NCBI RefSeq assembly: GCF_902459465.1
Contig: NC_047068.1
Span: 17,569,195-17,633,194 of the forward strand
Length of the DNA: 64,000 nt
Source: Asterias rubens
Lineage: Eukaryota > Echinodermata > Asteroidea > Forcipulatida > Asteriidae
Direction: 5' to 3'
Part shown: positions 46,250 to 59,100 of the stretch, piece by piece
How the letters are laid out: every line of letters starts with the position of its first letter
Position numbering within the stretch: the stretch's first letter is position 1
Made by a program: the position numbers and the translations under genes
Notes under the pieces: model-generated
Told to the model about the DNA's origin: nothing
Seen by the model: the letters and a program-made list of their open reading frames with translations, nothing else
The model's database searches: none

Positions 46250-47040
46250 AGCTACTATTGATGCGACTTATGTTGCTGTCTGACAGAAGGACTTTTTTAA
46301 ACATTTGCTTTATTGTAAAACTGTTGATGTCCACTCGGTATAGTTTTATGAATGACTTAACTAATCTATCTAAAGTTAACTCCCGTCACACAGAATTGCT
46401 CACTTTTCATCACCTAAAACCTAGGACGGATGCTTATAAATTTTCTACCATTGTTCGCTTTCCTAAAATGGTCTCAGAGCTCACATTGGATACCAGGAAT
46501 GTTTTGATTTTGGAGGGGTACAAGTCATTTCGTATGAAGCTGAGGGGGAAATTTTTAGTATGTTAATAGTGCTAGTGGTTTTAATTGTTGTTTTCTTTAA
46601 TATTTGTCCAAGGGGTCTTTGTGCTTTTTTGTGCTATCATTGTCCTCGGGCCCAGTGGGTTGGCATGAATCTGTGAGGGTGCACTCTGTGCCAATTTTAT
46701 TTAATTTTTCTGAGGGTTTTTAGTCCATTCTATGTTTTTTTATTTTCAATTGTAGTCCCTTCCTCTTATCGCTGCGGTGTTTTGTTGTGGGTGTAGTTTT
46801 TTGTTTTCAATATTCTGGTTTTGCTTGTGTTTTAATGATTTCTATTGTGTGATTCTAAAATGTTTCAGTGTAATCTCCTTTTTATATTGTATAATTATAT
46901 TTTTATCGTTGGCAGAGGTCTGGTTTTACACATCTTTTGATGACAGTTTTATACTTTTGTTTTAACCTTGACAGCTCCTGTACAACTTGTAACTATTGTG
47001 TATGTCTAAAGATTTAAAATTAAAATAAATTAATAAATAT
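46250..47040 (+). mobile_element. LINE 3' end (CR1/L2-like, 5' truncated)
   Basis: An open frame to 46566 encodes RRTFLNICFIVKLL, NSRHTELLTFHHLKPRTDAY and KSFRMKLRGKFL. This resembles the region after the reverse transcriptase of CR1/L2-type LINEs. A T-rich 3' UTR follows to an A-rich end near 47040. Clade assignment is from recall. Confidence 0.6.
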
Positions 47041-48499
47041 TTGTTCCCCAAAGATTTTATATATTATCAGGTACAGAAATGTGCTGTGCAGTATTTCCTG
47101 AAGTTTTTATTTGAATTTGCCCTGTTTATGTAGTATTTCCACTGTCTTACGATTTGTCATTGATTTTCGTTATAAGCGGTCATTCAAAGAAACACATCGG
47201 ATAGTTTGCACTATGACTGGTCGACGACTGGTCACGTGGGGTGCAAGTGACATAAATTGCCCATGAACAAGCATGATTGGTTAAACGTTCAGTCGCACTG
47301 TGTGTTTGTTTTGCGGTAACTATCAAACCAACTGCTTTCTGTGTGTTTTTATGTTTTGGGGCAAAACAACTCAGAAAGTATACACCATTTGCACCAGTGG
47401 GTGATGACTTGGATAAGCAGCTTACCTGCTGCCTGGGCAGTCAACAGCCCTACTGGTCACTGTGCATGATTCCAATTAAGTGCACCGTTTGGAAAAGGAA
47501 CTACATGAAGATAACAGGTGTTAGTTGTCAAATGAAAATGATGTTTTATTCTCGTCTTTTTCTTTAATGGGTCATGAGTATGAAAGAAAAGTCTGCCAAC
47601 CAACTTTGTATTGATTGTGGGAGGAGAAGTGCACACATTTGCTGACAAAAATAACGATTTTGGTCATCCGTTTCTTATAAAACAAGGACATTGATTATTT
47701 TGATGATACTTTCACAGGTTAATTGGTCGGTTTAATTTGTTTAAAAACTAGAGGAGTAAAAAGGCTTTTCCAAGTACTACATAATTAATAATTTTGTGAC
47801 ATTTTATTGTCCTAAATTTATTTAAGAGTGATTAGATTGGACCAGAATATACTGCCCTCTATACTCTACTACTTTTCAGTTTGTTGGTATGTATTAATGA
47901 GCACTAACACTAGCATCCATAGACTCAATTCTACTACTCAAATTTACTACATTAGGCCAAAACTTGAAAGGCTTTGGGTAGCACCAGGTGAAAGTTTCAC
48001 ATTTTCCACATTTACGGAACACCATTGACAAAACAAGAACAAGTTCGATAAATCTACTCCGGGGTAGTAGAATAAAGAAAGACAGTTCTCTAACAAACTC
48101 TACCTGGCAAGTAGATACACAGTGTGTATATGGTGTTACCGCAAACCAAATACGTATATGAAAAAGTTCCTAAATTATTGAGCGAAAAACACAAAACAAA
48201 CAAATACTTAATTGCTAGGAAAACTTCGTTTTCAAAAAAAAAAAATAAACAACAACCAAAAGTCAACTGTGACTCAATGCCAACCGAAATAAAACACAAC
48301 AGCAACTCTGCAAAATATTATGTAAAACACTGTGATGAACATTTGTATAGGTTGTCAATTAGCTCTTCCCAGGAAATGTGTATTACACTCTCGTATGCAT
48401 ACAAGATTTGGTTGTGCATTTAGACAGACGCACAACCTTGCTAGGGTCATGTCACCCGAGCCTCAACACATACAAAAAGGCGCGATGTTCACCCATGCT

Positions 48500-48650
48500 T
48501 GCCAACAGTAGTGGTGCACTTTACACGCTTTTCAGTAACTTTCTTTGATGGTTCATTCTTGCTTTATTTTGTTTTCCTTAAAGCGCATAGGGACTTTGTT
48601 TTAGTGATATGCGCTAAATAAATACGGTTTATTATTATTATTTCATGGAC
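48500..48650 (+). repeat. SINE-like 3' end with (TTA)n tail
   Basis: Ends in AAAGCGCATAGGGACTTTG, TATGCGCTAAATAAATACGG and (TTA)n. A similar tail is at 58515-58565 and, inverted, at 32250-32320. Confidence 0.5.
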
Positions 48651-49615
48651 AAGGCTAGTTAAAGCAGTTCTTTGAACTGAGGAAATGTTAATGACAAAAA
48701 AGCAACAGGATTAAAGTGCTGGTGAAAATATCACCTAATGATCAAATAATGTTTTTACATTTTTTCAGATGAAGACAGTTTGTCAATTTGTTCCATTCCT
48801 GATTAGCAACTAACACATTTGTTTTCAAAATGAACGAACAAAGTAAAAACAACAAAATAGGACTAGATCCAATTTCAAAATTTGTATGTTTTCGTTGTTA
48901 TAAATTGATCAATATCAACCCACAATGCACATTCACCATTTCTGCCAACTGCGAGTCAATTCAGGTATTTTGTGACTCCCAAAATGACGGACAGGATAAG
49001 CGCCTACACCAATGATGCGCATGTTATGTGCAAACTGTGATGCAGTCTTCTGAATAGAAACCTTGCATAGACCGCATAAATATGTCAAATAATGGGAACG
49101 TAAATGCCAAACTCTCAGCTAATGATAGGTCTACTTCAATATTGGTTTTTGTTTTAACTGTACTCGTTTTCCAAAGATCATTTTAATGGTAAGTTTCAAC
49201 ATGGTGCTTGTGCATAATGGGATATGGTTGCGGGTGCATATTGATGCGTTTTAACATGAACAAAGAAACACTGGGTGTAATGAATGGAAATACTGCCTAC
49301 CCAATAGCTGAACATGCGGCTCGCATTCATCTAGAAACATAAACTGAAAATTAAAAAAATAATCACATGACGTTCACTTTCTGCTAATTTTAAAGTCTAG
49401 CTTGACAAGTATATTTGGCAAAGTGGAAGGGTAACATTTTTTAAACAAAATCATTTAAATAGATATATACATGTATAATATATAAACAACAAGAACAAGT
49501 GTAGATTGAAAATGTTTACAATTTACAATCTAAAAAGGTAATACACTTTTAATCTGATGTCAATAATTTGGCACAGTTAACATTGAAATCACACTCCCTA
49601 GTAAAGTCATTTGTA

Positions 49616-50147
49616 TTATATATCTTCAGCTTTCCAGGAATAAGGCGTGCGAAATGTCCCGACGCGGGTAAAGCGAGTGGCGCGCGTAGGGACCTGCTTG
49701 GCCTTCTGTTCGCCATTATTCCGGTACAGTTTCTTGCCGACCATCTTCCTATGGACGTGGTACGTTGACGTCTTCCCAACGGTGAAGCGACAGCAAGAGC
49801 AGCAGTGTTTATCCATCAGATCCTTCTTCCCCAGGCAATAAATACCGGCCAGGAGTAGGGCACCCTCGGCGAGGGCAAATATACTGAATACTGAGCGTAG
49901 CGGGTAGGAATCCACATTGGTCAGCATGAAGTAACAGACGACCGACCCGATCGAGGTGAGTATGCTCAGCGGGAGTGAGACCTTACAGCGTCGGATAGCA
50001 TGCATGATGTTGCGATCACTACAGCCGTAGCGACTACACAGTTCTTTGTGTAGCATCATTCCGATGATGTATAGATGGAAGACAAAGAGTAAGACCATGG
50101 GTGTTACGACGCCAATATACAAGGCCAGACCTTGGCTCAAGAAACAG
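49616..50147 (-). CDS. Gene C helices 5 to 7, tail and stop
   Basis: Begins with the loop-2 Cys ([12 protein letters not shown]). Helices 5, 6 and 7 follow, then a CCSCC cluster and a long basic tail ending Lys-Ala-Glu-Asp-Ile. Its TM6 lacks the GGTWIFGF of genes A and B. Confidence 0.87.
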
Positions 50148-53100
50148 CTACGAAAATGACCAAAAGAAAAACAAATTTTGTTTGGTTATTAATGCCAATA
50201 AAAAACATTTGGTTAGAAGCCTACAGCAGCTTTCGATAACAGGAAACATTTCACTTCAAACTATATGTAAAAAGATGATGCGCACATTTTCTGTCAGCAC
50301 CGTTTCTAAGATTATGTTTTCCTATTAGAGATTATTGTCCTGATTTATTGTTCCGATTTATGCAAAGGCGCTCTACGAACTGAGCTATCTAGCGCAATGT
50401 TGGCAGTCTCCCATTTTGTAAGTACTTTTGTTCAGTGACGACTAGATCTACAGTTTTATGGAATTCAAGAAGCAATAGGAGGAAGTTTTCATTTGAGTCT
50501 TTTCTGTCAACCGTTTCTCAATTGTCTTTGTTTGATAAAACAAAATTTCAAATCGAGAGCAGTGGCTAGTCGTTTTTTCTTCAGGTCCTCTGAGATAAGC
50601 AACCCTATCCTATTCACAAACAAAAATAAACTCTCAAATGTTTTAGGGAAGAAATGAAGGGAACAAAATCTTACAATGTGTTGTTTTCTGTCCAGTTATT
50701 AGTCAGGAGGAAGATGATGACTCGGGAATAGAGCACAAAGAGAAGAGGAACACCTGAGAAAGAAGATTGATCAAAATATTAAACAATTTGTTTTGCCTGC
50801 TTTATATTTTGGGGAGGTCTACAGATTTAACCTTTTTTTAACTTTCTGAATTGTATTTGTTTGTTTGTATTATGACATGCATGAATAAAGTATTTACAGT
50901 CTTATTGATAGTTTATCTCAACAGTGATTCTGTTAAGGGCTACCTAGCACCTGAAATGAATTTCTTTGAGCTGTTCAGCACAAAAAGTACCTAAGCACAA
51001 CTGAATTATGCTGAGCAGATGAAGGTTGCTTGCCTAAATACTTTGGTGCTTTTTGCCTAACAGAAGTTATCAAAGTAATTATTCCGGAACAGCTCAGGAA
51101 ACTCCCTGAAAATGGGTTGTGAAAGAGATTTCTTGTACTTCACTTAGTTACATGACTCTGTGTTGTTGTAGTCCAAGCTTGGACTCGGTCAGATTGGACT
51201 ATTATGGCAGTAGGCTAAGACTCTAATTGTAAACCCCTTGCGATTGACTTCACTCTTAAAAAGCCCCCTTAGTGAGGCCAAAAAGCGTCATCACTATCGC
51301 CTAAGAAGCCAAATCATTGCTGTTCTTTGTGCATAAATATGTGTGCATGACTTTAGTGTCTCTAGTAGTATTTTGTATTTTGAAAGGGTCTATCCAAACT
51401 AACAAGAGTGCATCTAGTTTTACTCACCCCAACATCCGATGGTGACCTTCACGATGTGTCTGTTTAGAAACTCTTTCCGTATCAGCACTACCTGCCAGAA
51501 CAGGTTAAGGGACTCCACCGCTGTCCAGCTGAGCGTGACCAGGAGGAAGTACTGCAGCAGGGCAGCGATGATGGTGCATCCAACGCCGTCACCCAGTTTG
51601 ATCTGGTCAATGCCACCCAGGAACAATCCATTGAGGAACAGGAGTGAGATGCATAGATTGATGATGGTCCTGTGTGGGATCTTGGCCCTGATGGTATCAA
51701 ATTAATCAATTTATAATTACACCAGTCATTTCAAAGTCATTGATATCCTACACTGGACCCTTCCAAAATCTAAGAGGGGTATCAGGTACCAGAGTTTTGT
51801 ACGTTATTTTTTGGAGGGGCCAAAAAATATTTTCACTCATATACTTTGAGCAAATTTGTTCAGAATACAGACCTACCAGATATCCCCCTTTGATAAAGTG
51901 GAACCAGCTGTTCTTTGTAGCGGGCTACCAGGGCTCAATTTCATGGCTCTGCCTACCGTAAGCACAGAATCGGCGCTTACGGAAGCAGGGAATTCTGTGC
52001 TTACGGCAAGCGTATTTCACGGGTTAGTGGCGATTTGTGGCTTCTGCGCATGCGTACAGCGCTTGCACGTAAGCGGGGAATCGTGATCGTAAGCCCAGAA
52101 ATCGGTGGTAAGCAGAGCCATGAAATTGGGCCCAGATGTCTAGTTGACAGTCTGTGCTAAGTTTTGAGGTTTCCAACCCCTCTCCCTCTGCCAAACAAAA
52201 CCAGTGACTAGTGGAACCTTCCTTCATTTGTGTAATTCCGTAGGTTACTCCCACACTTAAAACTCTTTCTTACTTACCAGATGCTCAAACTGATCATTGT
52301 AGCAGCGGTCATCATTCCAATGCACAACACACAACCAGCAAACACAATGATGTCAATCAAGAACACCTTGGGAGTCTGTCAATGTGATACAAATAAAACA
52401 TTGGGTTCATTAAGACTGTGAATTGGGTTGATTGAGAATGGGAAGACGAGTTTGGAATTGGTTTCATCAAGATCGGCAAGACAAAATTACAGATTGGTTT
52501 TATCAAGAGTTGGATAAAAATATACCATTTGGTTTATTAACAGGGTTTGAGAACGAAATACAAATGGGTTTTATCAAGAATTGGAAGATAAATTACAAAT
52601 GGATTTCGGAAAGTTGGAAAGACGAACTTCAAACTGTTTTTTTTCTTCACCATAGGGCAGATAATTTATGAGGTGGTTTGTTAAGAGCGGGAAGACCAAT
52701 TACGAATGGCTTTCATCGAGATGGGGAAGATGGTTTTACAAATTGGTTTTGTCACGATTAGGTAGACAAATCTATAAAGTGATGAGACCTTCTAAGAAAA
52801 ATCCTACCATTTTGAACGAGGAATTGCCCAGAAGGTTGCCCAAAAGAATAAGTTTATAAGATAATTTGTGAATGGTCTTGGTACTCGAATTAAACTACAC
52901 ACATTGTACTCATAAATATTAATATTTTGTGTAAAATAATAGGTAAATGCCAGTATTAAAGCCATTGGACCCTTTCGGTAAACAGTATTGTCCAAGGCCC
53001 ACACTTCGTGTATCACAACTTCTATATAAAATAACAAACCTGTGAAAATTTAGACTCAATGGGTCATCAGAGTCGGGAGAAAATAATGGAAAAACCCACT

Positions 53101-56100
53101 TTGTATACGCACATTAATTTTCGCCGTGTCATGACATGTGTTTAAAATAAATCCGTAATTCTCGATATCGAAAATTGATATTAATTTACTAATTTCTCAA
53201 AAAGTGAAGCATCTCATGGAATAATATTTCAAGAGAAGTCTTTCACCGCTACCTTCTGTAAACCCTGTAAGTTATTTTTTTTTGTCTGTACCAAAAGGGT
53301 CCAATGGCTTTAAACAGAGAAGTGAACTTACCAGACGCAGTGCAAAGTGTGTCAGGTGACTGCAGACGCAGACAATGTGTCCAGACTCTAGAGTCTCAGT
53401 GAGGTGGCAGCCGTTTGGGGACCATGCCCCGTTCCCGTCATGCAGTGATTTATTCCAAAACACGCACTCCAACTCCCTCCCAGGGTGTTCCTAAGGTAAG
53501 AATAAATGAAGTCAACATTAATTTCATACTACTCTTCTCAAAATATAGCGTCTTTATAGACGATGTGACCTCTGACGTCACACGAAAACCATAACATGAT
53601 TTGCGCGCATACCGCCGGGAAAAACCTTTGTGTTTTGGCAGCCAGCTAGAAAGTGTATGCAATCTTACCATGACTACGTGTCTTTTTGCCCGGTGAAACA
53701 TGACGTATACAGTGTTTTTTCAACAGAGGGCGGTTTGAATGTAAACATAGGTCACATTGTCTATACACAACATAACATTGATAAGTGAAATAATAAGGAC
53801 AGAAAATAGAGGGGAAAGTGTTTCTTGTGATGCCTAGCTTCTGACTGGTACTCCCGAAAAAGTTATAGACAAAAGAGGGAGACTGCCAACATAGGGCTAG
53901 AAAGCGTCGTTATGTTAATCCTGAGGTTGTTGGTTCAAGTCTGAGGTTTTTGTTCCCTCTAACCCAAATCATTTAAAATATACCCAATCGGTTTCCCTGG
54001 TGACTTATTAAGTGATACCTTTGTAACAAGAAGGCTTTTGGATAAAAATTAAACACATTTTTCAGGGTCCTTTAACCAAATTATGACCTTACCTCAAAGC
54101 TACTCATGTCTTATTTTGAAAAACTCTTTATAACAAGTGGGCTGTCAGATTTCATTACTAAAGTATAACCTTCTATTTAAAGGCAGTGGACACTATTGGT
54201 AATTACTCAAAATAATTATTAGCATAAAACCTTACTTGGTAATGAGTAATGGGGAGCTGTCGATAGTATAAAACATTGTGGGAAACGGCTCCCTCTGAAG
54301 TAACGTAGTTTTCAATAAAAAAGGAAATTTCCACGAATTTGATTTCGAGATCTCAGATTTAGAATTTGAGGTTTTGAAATCAGGCATCTGAAAGCACACA
54401 TTTTTGTGCGACACGGGTATTTTTTCTTTCAATATTATCTCGAAACTTCGACAACCGATTGAGCTAAAATTTTCACAGGTTTGTTGTTTTATGCATATGT
54501 TGAGATACACCAAGTGAGCAAACTGGTCTTTGACAATTATGAATAGTGTCCAGTGTAGTTAAGCTACTCATTTCTTATTCTAAAAAACTCACCTGCCATG
54601 GCCTGAGTGTAATCCTTGCAGAGCCGTTGTTGAAGAGAATGTCTCTCTTGACGCCAGCCACACTGGCTGAGATCACTCCACTATTAATATCATCCTCATC
54701 AAGGGATTGGAATAACTTGGAGTTATTGTAGAAGGTGAAGATGGCTGGGTATGAGGACGATGGAATACCTGTCAACAAAAATTGTCAATAAATAGACAGT
54801 CAAGACAAAAGTAGAAGAGTACAATTTTAATTGTGACCCTTTTTTGCACAGTCAACCAGGTTTTGTAATTTAGGCGTTACAAATAGTAAGGAGACTGTAC
54901 AAATGAACCGATGCTTGTGGGGAACATAATACAACAAAAATTAGCAAAAACACCAAAACGTACAGGAGAGAATGCAAAATGTAACAAGCTTATTCTACAG
55001 ATAATGCCAACAAATAATGACAAAGTTAGGCCCAGCTTAAAGCAAAAACAATATGAGAGCTTAGACGAGCAGTGGAGTCGAGAGTTGGTTATCAATGACA
55101 ATCCATAGATGAGAACCATACGTTTATTATACACTCAACAGCACTATTAGCTAGTAAAAGAATGAATAGGCCGGTGAAAAAAACCCCATTAAAGACAGTG
55201 GACACTATTGGTAATTGTCAAAGACCAGTCTTATCACTTGGTGTATCTAAACATATGCATAAAAGAAGAAACCTGTGAAAATTTGAGCTGAAATGGTCAT
55301 CGAAGTTGCGAGATATGAATGAAGTAAACAAACACCCTTGTCGCACGAAGTTGTGTGCTTTTATATGGTAGATTTCGAGACCTCAAATTCTAAACTTGAG
55401 GTCTCGAAATCAAATTCGTTGAAAATTACTTCTTTCTCGAAAACTACGTCGCTTCAGAGGGAGCCGTTTCTCACAATGTTTTATACTATCAACCTCTCCC
55501 CATTACTCTTTACCAAGAAAGGCTTTATGCTAATAATTATTTTGAGTAATTACCATTAGTGTCCACTGCCTTTAAAACACTAAACTTTGAGAAGGAAAAA
55601 CAACAGGTAGGGATTGAAACCCAATCCACCGGTCTGAAGTGGGATTCCAACTGGGGTTCGTAGGAGTGGGGTTTTTTTTTTTGGGGGGGGGGGGGGGGGT
55701 TGGTCCGACTTATATATAACGGCAGTTTTTAAAAATTGTTGTCTTGACCTGGACAACTTAAACGTCTTTAATGTAAAGTACTTTTAATGTCTGAAGATTT
55801 TAAATAAATCATAAATAAATAACAATGTACATTTTTTTGCAAACATTTGTTGATACATTAATTTTATTTTTACTTTGATACAGATCAACATAGCATCACC
55901 CACCTAAGGAAGTGTCGTACCAATACACATCAGTCGGAAGTGAAATGGAGGCCTCCACATCGTCACTCCTACCGGCATAGTTCTCATCAGCCGTCACCTC
56001 ATCCTCAGAGATATCCACCCTAGCACTGCCATTCCGCACGGAGTAAGTCACGGTGGAGTTCCGCGGCACCGACTCGGTCCACACGGCCACGTTGTCCTCA

Positions 56101-59100
56101 GTGCGGATGAAATTACGGTTGCCTCGGTGGGCGAAGAGAAGATGGAAGTCGAGGGAGTTCAGAATCCTTGTGTTGGCCATGCTACTGTCTTGGGCTAGCT
56201 TGAATTCCTGAGTAGGTGTCTGTAAGATGTTGTCTGTAGATTCGATTATGTTGGAGATGACCTGTTGGGAAAATCAACGATCATAATGAACTAAAATGTA
56301 CCATGAACACTGGAAAATTGTCTGCCAAGTTTGCAGAGTCTCCAGGGCCAAAATCATTGGCGTGTTGTGGCCATGCTGCGTCCTGCCGATGGGGCGTAAA
56401 GCCCTTGGTCCCGTGTTGTGTAATGCACATTAATGAACCCAGTGCACTTAAAGGAACAAGTTGCCTTGGATCGGTCGAATTGGTCTTTGAAAAGCGTTTG
56501 TAACTGTTTGTTATAAAATGCATATGATTAGAAAGATAATTTAAAAGTAGAATATAATGATCCACACAAGTATCACTCGAAGTTGCGTAGTTTTCTTTTT
56601 ACCTCGTCGACTATAAAACGGTCGGCCATTTATGGGAGTCAAATTTTTAACTCCCATAGATGGCCGACCATGTTAGTTCGCAAAGTAAAAGGAAAACCAC
56701 GCAATTTCGAGTGATACTTGTGTGGATCATTGTATTCTACTTTTACAACATCTTTCTAACCATATGCATTTTATAACAAACGTTTTTCAAAGACCAACTC
56801 GACCGATCAAAGGCAACGTGTTCCTTTAATGTAAAAAAGAGGGTTTCGCCCTGGTGTTCCTGGTCTGATTGGCCATACATTGTGTCACTGCACTTTGTAA
56901 ACCATTACTTGGTGCTCTAAAGGAATAGGTATCATACTTCAAAGCTAAGCTCCACTTTCCTAGCACAAACAATACAGAGCACTTTGATACACCCCTAGGG
57001 GTGTGGCTTAGTAATTTACAAGAGCCCAGTATTATTATTATTGTTATTGCATGTACTTACGCTGGAAGATGTCGAGCCAACCACAGCTATGTGTTCCAAT
57101 ACCGCAGCGTATGACTCGATTCCATCTGCTGTGATTGTATCGTGACCGGTTGATATCACATTTAAGGCCCCAGAGTAGATCTCAACATTATCCTCGTTTA
57201 CTGCTATCTGTTGGGGTCAAAATAAATCACAATTTCTTTTGAGTCAAAGTTGATTGAAGACGATCAGAGCATCAGAACCACCACAACTCATACAGAGTTT
57301 TATTATATAGCCTCTCCATAAACCACACTATTTTTATTCCCATCACCATGCAGTTTAACATTTTACAAAGTTGATTGGTATACTGACAGTTCTAAATTTC
57401 CCAGTTTTTACTTTAATTAAAATAAAATGTGGTCAAACTGTCTACAACGTAAGTCCATCGGACTCAAGTTCTGATGGCTGACTCAACAGAGGAAAATTGG
57501 TGCAATTTCCAGTCATGACACTTATGTCCATTAGCAAGACAATTTACCATAAGTGCTTCTCTTAAAGGCAGTGGACACTATTGGTAATTGTCAAAGACTA
57601 GCCTTCACAGTTGGTGTATCTCAACATATGCATAAAATGACTAACCTGTGAAAATTTGAGCTCAATCGGTCATCAAACTTGCGAGATAATAATGAAAGAA
57701 GAAAACACCCTTGTCACACAAAGTTGTGTGCATTTAGATGGTTGATTTCGAAACCTCAAGTTCTAAATCTGAGGTCTCGAAATCAAATTCGTGGAAAATT
57801 ACTTCTTTCTCAAAAACTATGCCACTTCAGAGGGAGCCGTTTCCCACAATGTTTTATACCATCAACCTCTCCCCATTACTCGTCACCAAGAAAGGTTTTA
57901 TGCTAATAATTATTTTGAGTAATTACCAATAGTGTCCACTGCTTTTAACCCAGATGTACAAAATGGGAACTTGCAATGGTAGCGAGAGACTGTATTAGTG
58001 TAGATTGGTTAACATGTTTAACCATTTGCTCATTTATAGAGAAATTGAACAAACTGTGTAAACTTCTTTTTACCATGAGCTTTTTATAAAGAACAAACAA
58101 TACAAACTGTTCATACAAAATTGTCCATGGTATGGGGACCTTAGTTGTAATTTTTTTAATTGTTAAGAAGCAAAATCCCAACTAGTCTCTCCCTGCAACT
58201 TACATTGGTCAGGTTATCAAGTAGTCTATCCGCATCACAGGTTGAGGGCAGTATACAATGACTCATTACCTTCAGGGTTGTTTCCTCAACATAGCAGTCG
58301 CAAATACCTATTAAAATGTTTATGAGGCATAAAACTCTCAAATAAATGGGTTGTAGAAAGAGTCAGCATTCAGCATTGAATGAGGCTATATTGTGGGGGG
58401 GGGGGGGGGGTTACAGACCGAGTAAGTTTTGCATGTTTTTGGCCATGTCAATGCTTTAACGAGTAGATGAAATAAAATCATGTTTTCTAACAATGGACTA
58501 CGCACAAGTCTTTCAGTTATGAAATGCGCTATATAAGAATTAGCTATTATTATTATTATTATTTATAACATAATATTAGAGAAGCATTTATGTTAGAGAA
58601 AAAAGTTTTACTACTGACACAGGCTTGAAAAAAAAAACCTACATAGTACTTGTGGGTACATCCTCAACTAAAACTGTTTTGGGAGAAAAGTTGGTTCTAT
58701 GAAGAACCAGGTTTTATCGGAGCCAACACTTCTCTCGAAAGATTTGTACCGACATGTCTACTTACACCTGTACCTTGGTTTTCCTTATCATCCACACCTT
58801 ACAAAAATCACTGACTGGGCAGTTTTCTAAGTCAATCGACACAACAGCTACACTTGTATATTGTAGGACTGCATTTGGTTTCAGAAGGGGAGTTCCAAAC
58901 TCAACTTATTTAGGATAGCTATAAAAACTCTCCATCACACTCTCGATGATGCCATGCTTATTGCAGTAAAATTTAAATCACTACTATTAAATGAAAATGA
59001 TATGAGATGTTACCACATGTACATTTGTTGCCTAAGTGTAAACAATAAAATAGTCATCTGTGGAAGTTTTGTCCACAAATTTCTACCAATGAATTAAATT

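Larger units (their letters stand above)
43991..49615. other. Intergenic region between genes B and C
   Basis: About 5.6 kb with a MITE (45648-45873), a LINE 3' end (46250-47040), an S2 repeat (48045-48150) and a SINE-like tail (48500-48650). No exon-like open frame was recognised. The gene B promoter and gene C 3' UTR must lie at its edges. Confidence 0.6.
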
